Origin: Frigoribacterium faeni
Lineage (GTDB): Bacteria > Actinomycetota > Actinomycetes > Actinomycetales > Microbacteriaceae
Direction: 5' to 3'
Length of the DNA stretch: 64,000 nucleotides
NCBI RefSeq assembly: GCF_007988805.1
Contig: NZ_BJUV01000005.1
Coordinates: 1 to 64,000 of the forward strand
Shown here: positions 1 through 6,428 of the stretch, one piece after another
Numbering within the stretch: position 1 is the stretch's first letter
How the letters are laid out: each line of letters starts with the position of its first letter
The notes under the pieces: model-generated
Databases searched by the model: none
What the model saw: the letters and a program-made list of their open reading frames with translations, nothing else
What the model was told of the DNA's origin: nothing
Made by a program: the position numbers and the translations under genes

Positions 1-390
1 CAGGCGGCGTCCGACGGGCAGCACGAGCCACTCGACGAGCACCGCCACGGGCATCAGCATGTGGACGATCACGTTGACCCAGGGGATGACGCCCCCGCCG
101 ACGCCGGTCAGCAGCGTGTTGAACACCAGGCCGACGAACACCATGTCGACGACCGAGACGAACCGCACGACGTCCCAGGTGCGACTGCCGGGTCGCTTCC
201 GCAGCGTGCGGACGGCCCCGACGACGAAGACGACGACCGCGACGAGGTTGCTGATGTTGGTGAAGTACGAGAAGAAGTTGACGACGCTGTAGCCGTTGGT
301 CAGCGTCACTCCGAACTGGTAGCCGACGGCCACGAGTCCGATCGCGGCGAAGACGAGTCGGTAGGGGACCATCAGCTGAGCGCGCGTCAT
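1..390 (-). CDS. Pr6Pr family membrane protein (C-terminus cut by window edge)
   Basis: Integral membrane protein of unknown biochemical role. I translated the minus strand by eye: 130 residues are visible and the frame runs off the left edge. It starts with MTRAQLMVPYRL and shows hydrophobic segments at about residues 10-30, 38-60, 78-95 and 102-122. The blocks NFFSYFTNISNLV (38-50) and WVNVIVHMLMPVAVLVEW (104-121) match the Pr6Pr / FAR-17a-AIG1-like membrane family. The start is set by a TAGGCT hexamer 7 bases before the ATG with no Shine-Dalgarno, so it is probably leaderless. No operon partner is visible. Family assignment is fairly secure; function is not known. Confidence 0.75.
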   Translation of the reverse strand, partial: MTRAQLMVPYRLVFAAIGLVAVGYQFGVTLTNGYSVVNFFSYFTNISNLVAVVVFVVGAVRTLRKRPGSRTWDVVRFVSVVDMVFVGLVFNTLLTGVGGGVIPWVNVIVHMLMPVAVLVEWLVLPVGRRL

Positions 391-396
391 CCGGTC

Positions 397-402
397 AGCC
401 TA
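397..402 (-). promoter_or_regulatory. -10 hexamer TAGGCT, leaderless promoter of the Pr6Pr gene
   Basis: On the minus strand TAGGCT lies 7 bases before the ATG of the Pr6Pr gene, and no ribosome-binding sequence intervenes. Confidence 0.5.
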
Positions 403-481
403 GTGAGCACGGGTCGACGCCCCGTCGATCCCGCGCGACATGCCGCCGACGACCGGGCCGCCACTGTGCCTCCGCGGTGCC

Positions 482-1504
482 TCAGACCACGGTCAGGGAG
501 GCGCGGGTCGCCTCGATCGTCGCGAGCAGCGACCGCGAGTCCGCCAGCGAGTGCAGGGGCGAGTCGCGGAGGCCCTGAGCGACGAACGACGACAGCGCGG
601 CGGCCTGGTAGGCGAGACCCCGGCGCCCGGCCGGCACGGTCGGGTCGCTCCAGACGGCTGTGCCGTCGGCGGTGGCGAGCTCGAACGAGGCGGGGAACAC
701 GAGGTTCTCGAGCGTCCGGATCGAGCCGGCGGATCCGGCGATCGTCCCGAGGCCCGGCGAGGTGGCGAGCAGGCTGGTGGCCGCCGAAGCGAGCACCCCG
801 TCGGCCGTGCGCGTCACGACGGCCGCGTCGAGGTCGACCCCGTCGGCGCGCGTGGACCCCGTCGCCCGCCATTCGACCGGGTGACCGGCGGCGAACTGGG
901 TGAACCAGAAGGCGTAGACGCCGATGTCGAGCAGGGCCCCGCCGCCCAGGGCGGGGTCGGTCATGCGGCCGGGGGCCGAGAGGTCGTTGGCCCAGGCGAC
1001 GTCGGCGGTCGCCAGGCGGACGTCGCCGATCGCGCCGTCGGCCAGCAGCTGCGCGATGACGGTGGTGTGCGGGAGGTAGCGCGTCCAGAGCGCCTCCATG
1101 GCGAGGACCCCCGCGCTCTCGGCCGCGGCGGCGATCTCGTCGGCCTCGGCGGTCGTGGTCGCGAGCGGCTTCTCGATCAGGACGTGCTTCCCCGCGGCGA
1201 TCGCGGTCAGCGCGTCCGGCAGGTGCCGGGTGTGCGGCGTGGCGACGTAGACGACGTCCACGTCGGGGGAGGCCGCCATCGCCTCCGCGCTGTCGAAGGC
1301 CGAGTCGACTCCGTGCCCTCGGGCGAAGGCCTCGGCCCGGTCGAGGCTGCGCGACGCCACCGCGACGACCCGCTGATCGGTGTGCGCGTGCAGGGCGTCG
1401 GTGAAGTCCCCGGCGATCTCTCCCGGGCCGATGACGCCCCACCGGAGCGTCGGGCCGCCCCGCAACGGGGTGGTGGTGGCGGTGGGGAAGATGAGGCTGG
1501 TCAT
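482..1504 (-). CDS. Gfo/Idh/MocA family NAD(P)-dependent oxidoreductase
   Basis: Probable cytoplasmic NAD(P)-dependent sugar, inositol or related dehydrogenase, 340 residues, normal for the family. Seen: an N-terminal Rossmann motif RWGVIGPGEIAG (about 21-32), the TPHTRH segment after strand 4, and the EKPLATT motif whose Lys is a catalytic residue in Gfo/Idh/MocA enzymes. The C-terminal substrate domain contains LLDIGVYAFWF. I chose the ATG at 1502-1504, not an upstream one, because GAGGAG sits about 8 bases before it. The gene lies between the Pr6Pr gene and the XRE regulator on the same strand, but gaps on both sides argue against one tight operon. The substrate cannot be read from the sequence. 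Confidence 0.85.
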   Translation of the reverse strand: MTSLIFPTATTTPLRGGPTLRWGVIGPGEIAGDFTDALHAHTDQRVVAVASRSLDRAEAFARGHGVDSAFDSAEAMAASPDVDVVYVATPHTRHLPDALTAIAAGKHVLIEKPLATTTAEADEIAAAAESAGVLAMEALWTRYLPHTTVIAQLLADGAIGDVRLATADVAWANDLSAPGRMTDPALGGGALLDIGVYAFWFTQFAAGHPVEWRATGSTRADGVDLDAAVVTRTADGVLASAATSLLATSPGLGTIAGSAGSIRTLENLVFPASFELATADGTAVWSDPTVPAGRRGLAYQAAALSSFVAQGLRDSPLHSLADSRSLLATIEATRASLTVV

Positions 1505-1565
1505 GCGGGCTCCTCGGTCACGTCGTCGTGCCTCCATCATGCCGCGGCCGTCGCGGCGACAGCGC

Positions 1566-2405
1566 TCAGCCCGCGAACTCCTGCGTGCCGATCACGCCGA
1601 GCAGTCGCAGCTTCTCGGCGTCGGGCGAGCCCGGCGTCGCGGTCAGCACGAGCAGGGTCTGCGACTGGTCCTCGGTGAACAGGGCCTGGCAGCCGACCTC
1701 GATGCGGCCCAGCTCGGGGTGCACCAGCGTCTTGCGGTCGTCGAACCGCTGGTGCACGGCGTGCCGTCGCCAGAGGGTCTCGAACTCGGGGCTCGACGTC
1801 AGCAGCGTCTCCACCAGATCGCGGGCTCGGCCGCCGCCGCCGGCCATGCTCAGGGCGGCTCGCAGCCCGGAGGCCTGCAGCTCGAGCTGGTGGGGGTGAT
1901 CCTCCACCGGGTAGGAGGCGCGCTCGGCCGGATCGGTGAACCACCGGTAGAACGCGCTGCGGGCCCACCCCTCGTGACGGGTCTGGTCGCCGAGCAGCGC
2001 GGTCGCGAGGCGGTTCTGGGCGAGGGTCTCGGCCAGGTCGCTGAGCACCAGCGCCGGGGTGTCGTCGAGTCGGTCGAGCACCCGCATGAGGGCGGGGCTG
2101 ACGTGCTCGCCGCCCCGGGACCGTCGCGGCGGGTGGTGGCCGGTGAGGCGGTAGAGGTGATCGCGCTCGTCGAGGCTCAGCCGCAGCCCCCGGGTGAGGG
2201 CGATCACCATCTGCTCGGACGGCTGGGGCCCCCGCTGCTGCTCGAGGCGGGCGTAGTAGTCCGTCGACATGCCGACGAGCCCGGCGACCTCCTCCCGGCG
2301 GAGACCGGCGGTGCGGCGGCGCTCGCCCTCGGGCAGGCCCACGTCGGAGGGCCGGAGCGCCTCGCGGCGGTGGCGGAGGAAGTCGGCGAGCTCGGCGCGG
2401 TCCAT
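1566..2405 (-). CDS. XRE-family regulator with MmyB-like ligand-binding domain
   Basis: DNA-binding regulator, 279 residues. The N-terminal third is a helix-turn-helix of XRE type (TAGLRREEVAGLVGMSTDYY, about 33-52, then ARLEQQRGPQPS). The rest is the PAS-like MmyB ligand-binding region, seen in the family-typical RGLRLSLDERDHLYRLTG and in FYRWFTDPAERA. MmyB-type regulators of this architecture are common in actinobacteria and are often divergent from a short-chain dehydrogenase, exactly as here (SDR at 2531). A palindrome in the shared intergenic region is a candidate operator. Likely role: autoregulation and control of the SDR in response to a small hydrophobic ligand; the ligand is unknown. 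Confidence 0.85.
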   Translation of the reverse strand: MDRAELADFLRHRREALRPSDVGLPEGERRRTAGLRREEVAGLVGMSTDYYARLEQQRGPQPSEQMVIALTRGLRLSLDERDHLYRLTGHHPPRRSRGGEHVSPALMRVLDRLDDTPALVLSDLAETLAQNRLATALLGDQTRHEGWARSAFYRWFTDPAERASYPVEDHPHQLELQASGLRAALSMAGGGGRARDLVETLLTSSPEFETLWRRHAVHQRFDDRKTLVHPELGRIEVGCQALFTEDQSQTLLVLTATPGSPDAEKLRLLGVIGTQEFAG

Positions 2406-2437
2406 CGCCCCATGCTGTCAGCCGCGGACCCGCCGGG

Positions 2438-2458
2438 CCAGGGACCGCCGATCCCTGG
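2438..2458. promoter_or_regulatory. candidate operator for the XRE-MmyB regulator
   Basis: Perfect 7-bp inverted repeat CCAGGGA / TCCCTGG separated by 7 bases. It is centred between the divergent regulator and SDR genes, about 33 bases upstream of the regulator start. That position suits autorepression and control of the SDR. Inference from position and symmetry only. Confidence 0.45.
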
Positions 2459-2474
2459 ACGAGCGGACTCTGCC

Positions 2475-2490
2475 GGCCCGCGCCTCCTCG
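2475..2490 (+). repeat. copy of dispersed GACCCGCGCCTCCTCG-type motif
   Basis: GGCCCGCGCCTCCTCG, one mismatch from the copies at 8920 and 30030. It lies between the divergent regulator and SDR genes. Confidence 0.5.
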
Positions 2491-2530
2491 GTTCAGAGTG
2501 GGACCACCACCCCCTACGAAGGAGCATCAC

Positions 2531-3277
2531 GTGAAGATCACCGGCAACACCGTGTTCATCCCCGGCGGCACGTCGGGCATCGGCCTGGGTCTCGCCCTGC
2601 GACTGCAGGCGGCCGGCAACACCGTCGTCGTCGCGGGCCGACGGGCCGCTCTGCTCGACGAGATCGTGCGCGATCACCCGGGCATCGAGTCGATCGTCCT
2701 CGACACGACCGATCCCGACGCCGTCGTGGCGGTGTCGGCCGAGGTCCAGCGGCGCTGGCCCGAGACGAACGTCGTCGTCGCGATGGCCGGAATCATGCAG
2801 CCCGAGGACGTCCTGACCGGGGGCTTCCTCGAGACGGCCGAGTCGATCGTCACGACCAACCTGCTCGGACCGATCCGCCTGCTCGCGGCCTGGACGGAGT
2901 TCCTGCAGTCCCGACCGTCGGCCGCGTTCGTCACGGTGTCCTCGGGGCTGGCGAGCGTGCCGCTGCCGATCACGCCGACCTACAACGCGACGAAGGCGGC
3001 GATCCACTCGCTGAGCGAGGGCGTCCGGGTGCAGTTCGCCGGCACGAGCGTGCAGGTGGTCGAGCTCGTGCCCCCGGCCGTGCGGACCACCCTGCTCGGC
3101 CAGCAGGACGATCCGTCGGCCATGCCGCTGGAGGAGTACCTCGACGAGACGATGGCCCTGCTCGAGTCACAGCCCGACGCCCACGAGATCCTGGTCGAAC
3201 GCGTGAAGTTCCTGCGGAACGCCGAGGCCGAGGGGCGGTACGCCGACGTCCTGGCCGTCCTGAGCGGCGGCCACTGA
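2531..3277 (+). CDS. SDR-family NAD(P)-dependent oxidoreductase (DltE-like)
   Basis: Cytoplasmic short-chain dehydrogenase/reductase, 248 residues, classical SDR size. Seen: the nucleotide-binding motif GGTSGIGLG near the N-terminus, the strand-4 region VAMAGIM (NAG-like), and the catalytic YNATK motif (Tyr/Lys pair) preceded by the SSG catalytic serine region. The start is the GTG at 2531, because AAGGAG lies 6 bases upstream; upstream in-frame codons would run into the intergenic control region. It resembles the DltE-like SDR group often found beside MmyB-type regulators, which is the case here (divergent gene at 1566-2405). The substrate is unknown. Confidence 0.85.
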   Translation: MKITGNTVFIPGGTSGIGLGLALRLQAAGNTVVVAGRRAALLDEIVRDHPGIESIVLDTTDPDAVVAVSAEVQRRWPETNVVVAMAGIMQPEDVLTGGFLETAESIVTTNLLGPIRLLAAWTEFLQSRPSAAFVTVSSGLASVPLPITPTYNATKAAIHSLSEGVRVQFAGTSVQVVELVPPAVRTTLLGQQDDPSAMPLEEYLDETMALLESQPDAHEILVERVKFLRNAEAEGRYADVLAVLSGGH

Positions 3278-3330
3278 GCGGCGGCGTCCGCGCCGTGGAG
3301 GTCGACCAGCGGGCGAGACGGGGCCACCCG

Positions 3331-3336
3331 TAGGCT
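3331..3336 (+). promoter_or_regulatory. -10 hexamer TAGGCT, leaderless promoter of PLDc_N-like gene
   Basis: TAGGCT ends 6 bases before the ATG at 3343, and no Shine-Dalgarno fits between. Confidence 0.5.
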
Positions 3337-3342
3337 GGCGGC

Positions 3343-3576
3343 ATGAGCGGTTGGGGTGAGTGGGGCACGGTCGTGCTCGCGGTGGTGGCGGTCGCGGTCT
3401 ACGTGACGATCGTCGTGAGCATCGTGCGGGCGGTGCGTCGCCGCGTCGACACGACACCCCTCGAACGCACCGTGTGGACCGTCGCGGTCGTGCTGTTCCC
3501 GATCGGCGCCGGCGCCGTCTGGCTGCTGCTCGGCCCCCACCCGCTCGGGCTCCGCATCGATCACGAGCAGGACTGA
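3343..3576 (+). CDS. small membrane protein, PLDc_N (phospholipase D nuclease N-terminal)-like
   Basis: 77-residue membrane protein. It has two hydrophobic helices (about 8-28 and 44-65) separated by a basic loop (RAVRRRVD). The second helix region, ERTVWTVAVVLFPIGAGAVW, carries the W-x-n-LFPxxGAxxW signature of the PLDc_N domain, which occurs at the N-terminus of cardiolipin synthase-like proteins and also alone in short actinobacterial proteins. No catalytic HKD domain follows, so it is not itself a phospholipase. The start is leaderless (TAGGCT at 3331). It stands alone between the SDR and the GIY-YIG gene. Role unknown, probably an inner-membrane accessory protein. Confidence 0.75.
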   Translation: MSGWGEWGTVVLAVVAVAVYVTIVVSIVRAVRRRVDTTPLERTVWTVAVVLFPIGAGAVWLLLGPHPLGLRIDHEQD

Positions 3577-3691
3577 CCCGGCCCCTCCCGCTCGCCGAGC
3601 GTCTCGACCTGCCGCGCCGTGCGGGCCGGCACGGCGCGTCCCGCCCCCTCGACGGCCCCGTCCCGCCGGTTCGACCGTCGGTGGTGGCGTC

Positions 3692-3697
3692 TAGCGT
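3692..3697 (+). promoter_or_regulatory. -10 hexamer TAGCGT, leaderless promoter of the GIY-YIG gene
   Basis: TAGCGT ends 6 bases before the ATG at 3704. Confidence 0.45.
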
Positions 3698-3703
3698 GCG
3701 AGC

Positions 3704-4306
3704 ATGCACGATCTCGAGACGGCCACGATCGACACCTGCCGAGGAGGCGCGGGTCGCGTCGGCGACGCACCGTGCGCCGGTGCCGTGGCCGGGTCCGCCC
3801 CCGTGCTGCTCTGCGATCGCCACCTGGCGCTCGTCGCCGACTGGCTCGCCGGGCGCGAGGAGCATCCGGACGGCCTGACGGATCTGCTGCCCACGCCCTG
3901 CCCGGCCTGCGGCTCCCGGCTGGGGGTGCGGTGGCCGTCGGGGTGGCTGTGCGCGGTCTGCGAGTGGCGGCTCGGCGACGTCCCCGACGCCGACCTCGCG
4001 CCTCCCCGGGTCGACGTCGTCTACTACATCCGCTTCGACGACCGAATCAAGATCGGCACGACGGCGAACCCCCGGCAGCGGCTCGGACGGCTCTGGCATC
4101 ACGAGCTGCTGGCCTTCGAGCGGGGCGACCGCGGCGTCGAGGGGCGGCGGCACGAGCAGTTCGGCGCCTGGCGGTTCGGGCGCACCGAGTGGTTCGCTGC
4201 GAGCGCCGAGCTCGACGCCCACACGTCGGCCCTCGCCGCCGGCGTCGACGACCCGTGGCAGCGGTACGCGCGCTGGCGCAGCGAGGCCCTGGCCCTCGGC
4301 GCCTGA
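3704..4306 (+). CDS. GIY-YIG nuclease-like protein with N-terminal zinc-binding cysteines
   Basis: 200 residues. The N-terminal half has paired cysteines (CPACGSRLG and CAVCEWRLG) that look like a zinc ribbon. The C-terminal half, from VYYIRFDDRIKIGTT onward, matches the GIY-YIG-like T5orf172/MUG113 group: strand YYIR, strand KIGTT, the conserved Arg in NPRQRL, and a Glu/His-rich stretch with WF (GRTEWFAAS). These folds cut or process DNA, but activity is not shown for this protein. It converges with a second zinc-plus-nuclease gene only 24 bases away, which suggests related roles. The start is leaderless. A copy of the GGAGGCGCGGGTC motif lies inside the coding region at 3741-3755. Confidence 0.75.
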   Translation: MHDLETATIDTCRGGAGRVGDAPCAGAVAGSAPVLLCDRHLALVADWLAGREEHPDGLTDLLPTPCPACGSRLGVRWPSGWLCAVCEWRLGDVPDADLAPPRVDVVYYIRFDDRIKIGTTANPRQRLGRLWHHELLAFERGDRGVEGRRHEQFGAWRFGRTEWFAASAELDAHTSALAAGVDDPWQRYARWRSEALALGA

Positions 4307-4330
4307 ACGCGGTCCGGCCGATCCGGCGCG

Positions 4331-5350
4331 TCAGTCGCGCAGGTAGGCGTCGACGAACAGGGGGCCGCGGATGGCTCGCAGCTCGTCGAGGAGGCGCGGC
4401 ACGGTCTGCCTCGTCAGCCCGGAGAGCTGCAGGTCGTGCGGTCCGAGCAGCGGGAGCCGTCCTGTGCGGAGGCGCACGATCTCCCAGCCGGCGGCTCGGA
4501 GAGCCGCGTCCTTGCGGCGGTCGGACGTCTCGCGATCGCCGACGTGCTCGAGCCCGTGACGCCCGGTCGAGTCGTACTCGATCGCGACCCGCAGCTCGGG
4601 CAGGACGATGTCGGGCCAGACCTCGAGGTGGTCGAAGAAGGGTCGTGCGATGCGCACGGCGTTCAGGCCCGGCTCGAACTCGAGTCGTTCGGCGAGACGG
4701 GCGCGGAGCTTGGCCTCGACCGCCGAGGCCGGCTTCGGCGCGCAGGCGCTGGTGAACGGGGTCCCCGTCGGCACCGTCGGCGTCCGACCGCAGACCGGCC
4801 GGGTGTCGCGGGTCGGCCTAGGGCTCCGCGGGCGCCGGACGAGGGGCGGCGGGGGCGGAGCGGGCGGGGGCGGCGCCTGCTGAGAACGGGCCGGCTGGGG
4901 GAGAGGCCGCCGTGGGCCGGGCGGTGGGCGCAGGGCGGCCTGCGCGTCCGACCGGACGGTCGGCGCCTCACGGGGGGCGAGCTCCGCGGCCCGGGCGCGG
5001 ACGACCGCCGCCGGTGCCATCGCCGGCCGCATCGGCAGGGCACGCGGCTTCGCCGACTCGCTGCAGTCGGGACACCACGACGACCGCCGACGCTCGCGGC
5101 CGGGCCGGTGCCGCTGCTCGTCGGGGGTCGCGACGAACAGGTGGCCGGCGTCGCACAGCCAGCAGAGGAAGACGTCCGCCGCGGGCGGGATCTGACTGAG
5201 GACGATGCCGCCGTTGTGCTCGGGCCGGTACTGGCGCACGAGCACCGGGAACGAGGCCCAGGCCTGTCGGTAGGTGCCGACGGGGTAGGGCACGACGACG
5301 CCGCGCGACGTCTGACGTCGCGCCCACCAGCGGTCGATCGGCTCGGGCAT
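4331..5350 (-). CDS. treble-clef zinc finger plus PD-(D/E)XK (DUF559/Vsr-like) nuclease-like protein
   Basis: 339 residues. Residues 50-97 form a treble-clef-like zinc module of the DUF4379 style: CWLC at 63-66, AGHLF at 68-72 and WCPDC at 92-96. A proline/arginine-rich linker follows (about 110-215). The C-terminus, WPDIVLPELRVAIEYDSTGR (245-264) and then GWEIVRLRTG, has the D...E-x-D pattern (D247, E258, D260) of restriction-fold domains such as Vsr and DUF559. A longer frame continues upstream, but the ATG at 5348-5350 is preferred because TACCGT lies 7 bases before it. It converges with the GIY-YIG-like gene. Target and role (repair, defence or other) unknown. Confidence 0.7.
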   Translation of the reverse strand: MPEPIDRWWARRQTSRGVVVPYPVGTYRQAWASFPVLVRQYRPEHNGGIVLSQIPPAADVFLCWLCDAGHLFVATPDEQRHRPGRERRRSSWCPDCSESAKPRALPMRPAMAPAAVVRARAAELAPREAPTVRSDAQAALRPPPGPRRPLPQPARSQQAPPPPAPPPPPLVRRPRSPRPTRDTRPVCGRTPTVPTGTPFTSACAPKPASAVEAKLRARLAERLEFEPGLNAVRIARPFFDHLEVWPDIVLPELRVAIEYDSTGRHGLEHVGDRETSDRRKDAALRAAGWEIVRLRTGRLPLLGPHDLQLSGLTRQTVPRLLDELRAIRGPLFVDAYLRD

Positions 5351-5356
5351 GCGGTC

Positions 5357-5362
5357 ACGGTA
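5357..5362 (-). promoter_or_regulatory. -10 hexamer TACCGT, leaderless promoter of the zinc/nuclease gene
   Basis: Minus-strand TACCGT sits 7 bases before the ATG at 5350. It supports this start over the longer open frame. Confidence 0.45.
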
Positions 5363-5470
5363 CGACCGACCTCCGACATCGCCTCGTCGCGAGCGGGCCC
5401 GATCCCGGGGTCGCACGCACCATCCCGTCCGAGCGCCCCGAGGCACCGCCCCGTGGCACCGTGCCGTCGG

Positions 5471-5518
5471 CCGCTCGGCCGCTCGGCCGCTCGGCCGCTC
5501 GGCCGCTCGGCCGCCCGG
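5471..5518. repeat. 8-bp tandem repeat (CCGCTCGG, five perfect copies plus one variant)
   Basis: Five uninterrupted copies of CCGCTCGG (5471-5510) are followed by CCGCCCGG. The array ends about 22 bases before the -10 hexamer of the FetB-like gene, so it covers the area just upstream of the -35 position. Copy number of such an array could vary by slippage. Confidence 0.9.
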
Positions 5519-5539
5519 TCGGCACGGCTCCCGTCCCGG

Positions 5540-5545
5540 TACCGT
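5540..5545 (+). promoter_or_regulatory. -10 hexamer TACCGT, leaderless promoter of FetB-like gene
   Basis: TACCGT ends 6 bases before the GTG at 5552; no Shine-Dalgarno is present. Confidence 0.45.
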
Positions 5546-5551
5546 CGACGC

Positions 5552-6301
5552 GTGACGACCCTCCTGCCCACCCTCGTCGCCGTCCTCGTGCTGGCGAGTC
5601 TGACCTTCGGCGTCGTCCGGGGTCTGGGCCTCGAACAGGCCTGGCTGCAGCCCTGGGCGATCGTCCGCGCGACCGTGCAGCTCGGTCTGCTGAGCCTCGT
5701 CCTCGCGGGCGCCATCGGCGATCCCGTCTGGGTGGGCGTGTTCCTGGGCGCGATGGTCCTGGCCGCGTCGTGGACGGTGCGGTCCCGTCTCGGGCTGGCC
5801 TGGCGCCTCCTGCCGTTCGTGATCGTCGTCGTGGCCGCCGCCGCGGCGGTCCCCGTGGCCGTGGCGCTCGGGACGGGAGCGGTCGAGGCGAGCCCCCGGT
5901 TCGTACTCGCGCTGGCCGGCATCGTCGTCGGCAACGTCATGGCCGTGGTGACCCTCTCGGGCAGGCTGCTCGGCGCCGCCCTGGTGAGCGACCGCGAAGA
6001 GATCGAGGGCTGGCTCGCGCTCGGTGCGCCGTCTCGGGTCGCAGCCCGTCGCAGCGTGCGGGCGTCGGCCTCGTCCGCGATCCTGCCGTCGACGGACCAG
6101 ACCCGCACGACGGGCATCGTCACGCTCCCCGGCGCATTCGTCGGCGCGGTCTTCGCCGGGGCGTCTCCGCTCGAGGCCGCCGCGTTCCAGCTCGTCGTGC
6201 TGGCGAGCATCCTGGCGGCCGGCGCCCTCGCCGTCGCGGGCGTCTCGTGGCGGTTCGGGGCGCCGCGCACCCTGCCCACGGAGCAGACGCCGCTCACCTG
6301 A
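5552..6301 (+). CDS. UPF0014/FetB-like ABC transporter permease
   Basis: Inner-membrane protein, 249 residues, with about six to seven hydrophobic helices. The stretch SAILPSTDQTRTTGIVTLPG, followed directly by AFVGAVFAGASPLEA, is the conserved cytoplasmic-loop signature of the FetB/UPF0014 family, whose E. coli member acts with the ATPase FetA in iron export. The start is the GTG at 5552, after a -10 hexamer; the longer open frame upstream is read-through of GC-rich sequence. No FetA-type ATPase gene lies next to it, so the partner must be encoded elsewhere. An 8-bp tandem repeat lies just upstream of its promoter. Substrate inferred only by family. Confidence 0.8.
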   Translation: MTTLLPTLVAVLVLASLTFGVVRGLGLEQAWLQPWAIVRATVQLGLLSLVLAGAIGDPVWVGVFLGAMVLAASWTVRSRLGLAWRLLPFVIVVVAAAAAVPVAVALGTGAVEASPRFVLALAGIVVGNVMAVVTLSGRLLGAALVSDREEIEGWLALGAPSRVAARRSVRASASSAILPSTDQTRTTGIVTLPGAFVGAVFAGASPLEAAAFQLVVLASILAAGALAVAGVSWRFGAPRTLPTEQTPLT

Positions 6302-6415
6302 CCCGCTCCTCCAGGGGGAACGGGCCGCGATCAGCGACTCCGGGCGGCGGGTCGACGGCACCGGCGGCGGGCCTCAGTCGATCCGCCGTCGGTGACACGG
6401 ACCCGCCGGACCACC

Positions 6416-6421
6416 TACCAT
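6416..6421 (+). promoter_or_regulatory. -10 hexamer TACCAT, leaderless promoter of UvrA2-type gene
   Basis: TACCAT ends 7 bases before the ATG at 6429. Confidence 0.5.
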
Positions 6422-6428
6422 CGCCCGG

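Noticed and set aside
5471-5518. CRISPR-like array
   Set aside because: Units are 8 bp and directly joined, with no spacers; the 15-bp repeat at 10739 is also spacer-free and in-frame. No cas gene is present.
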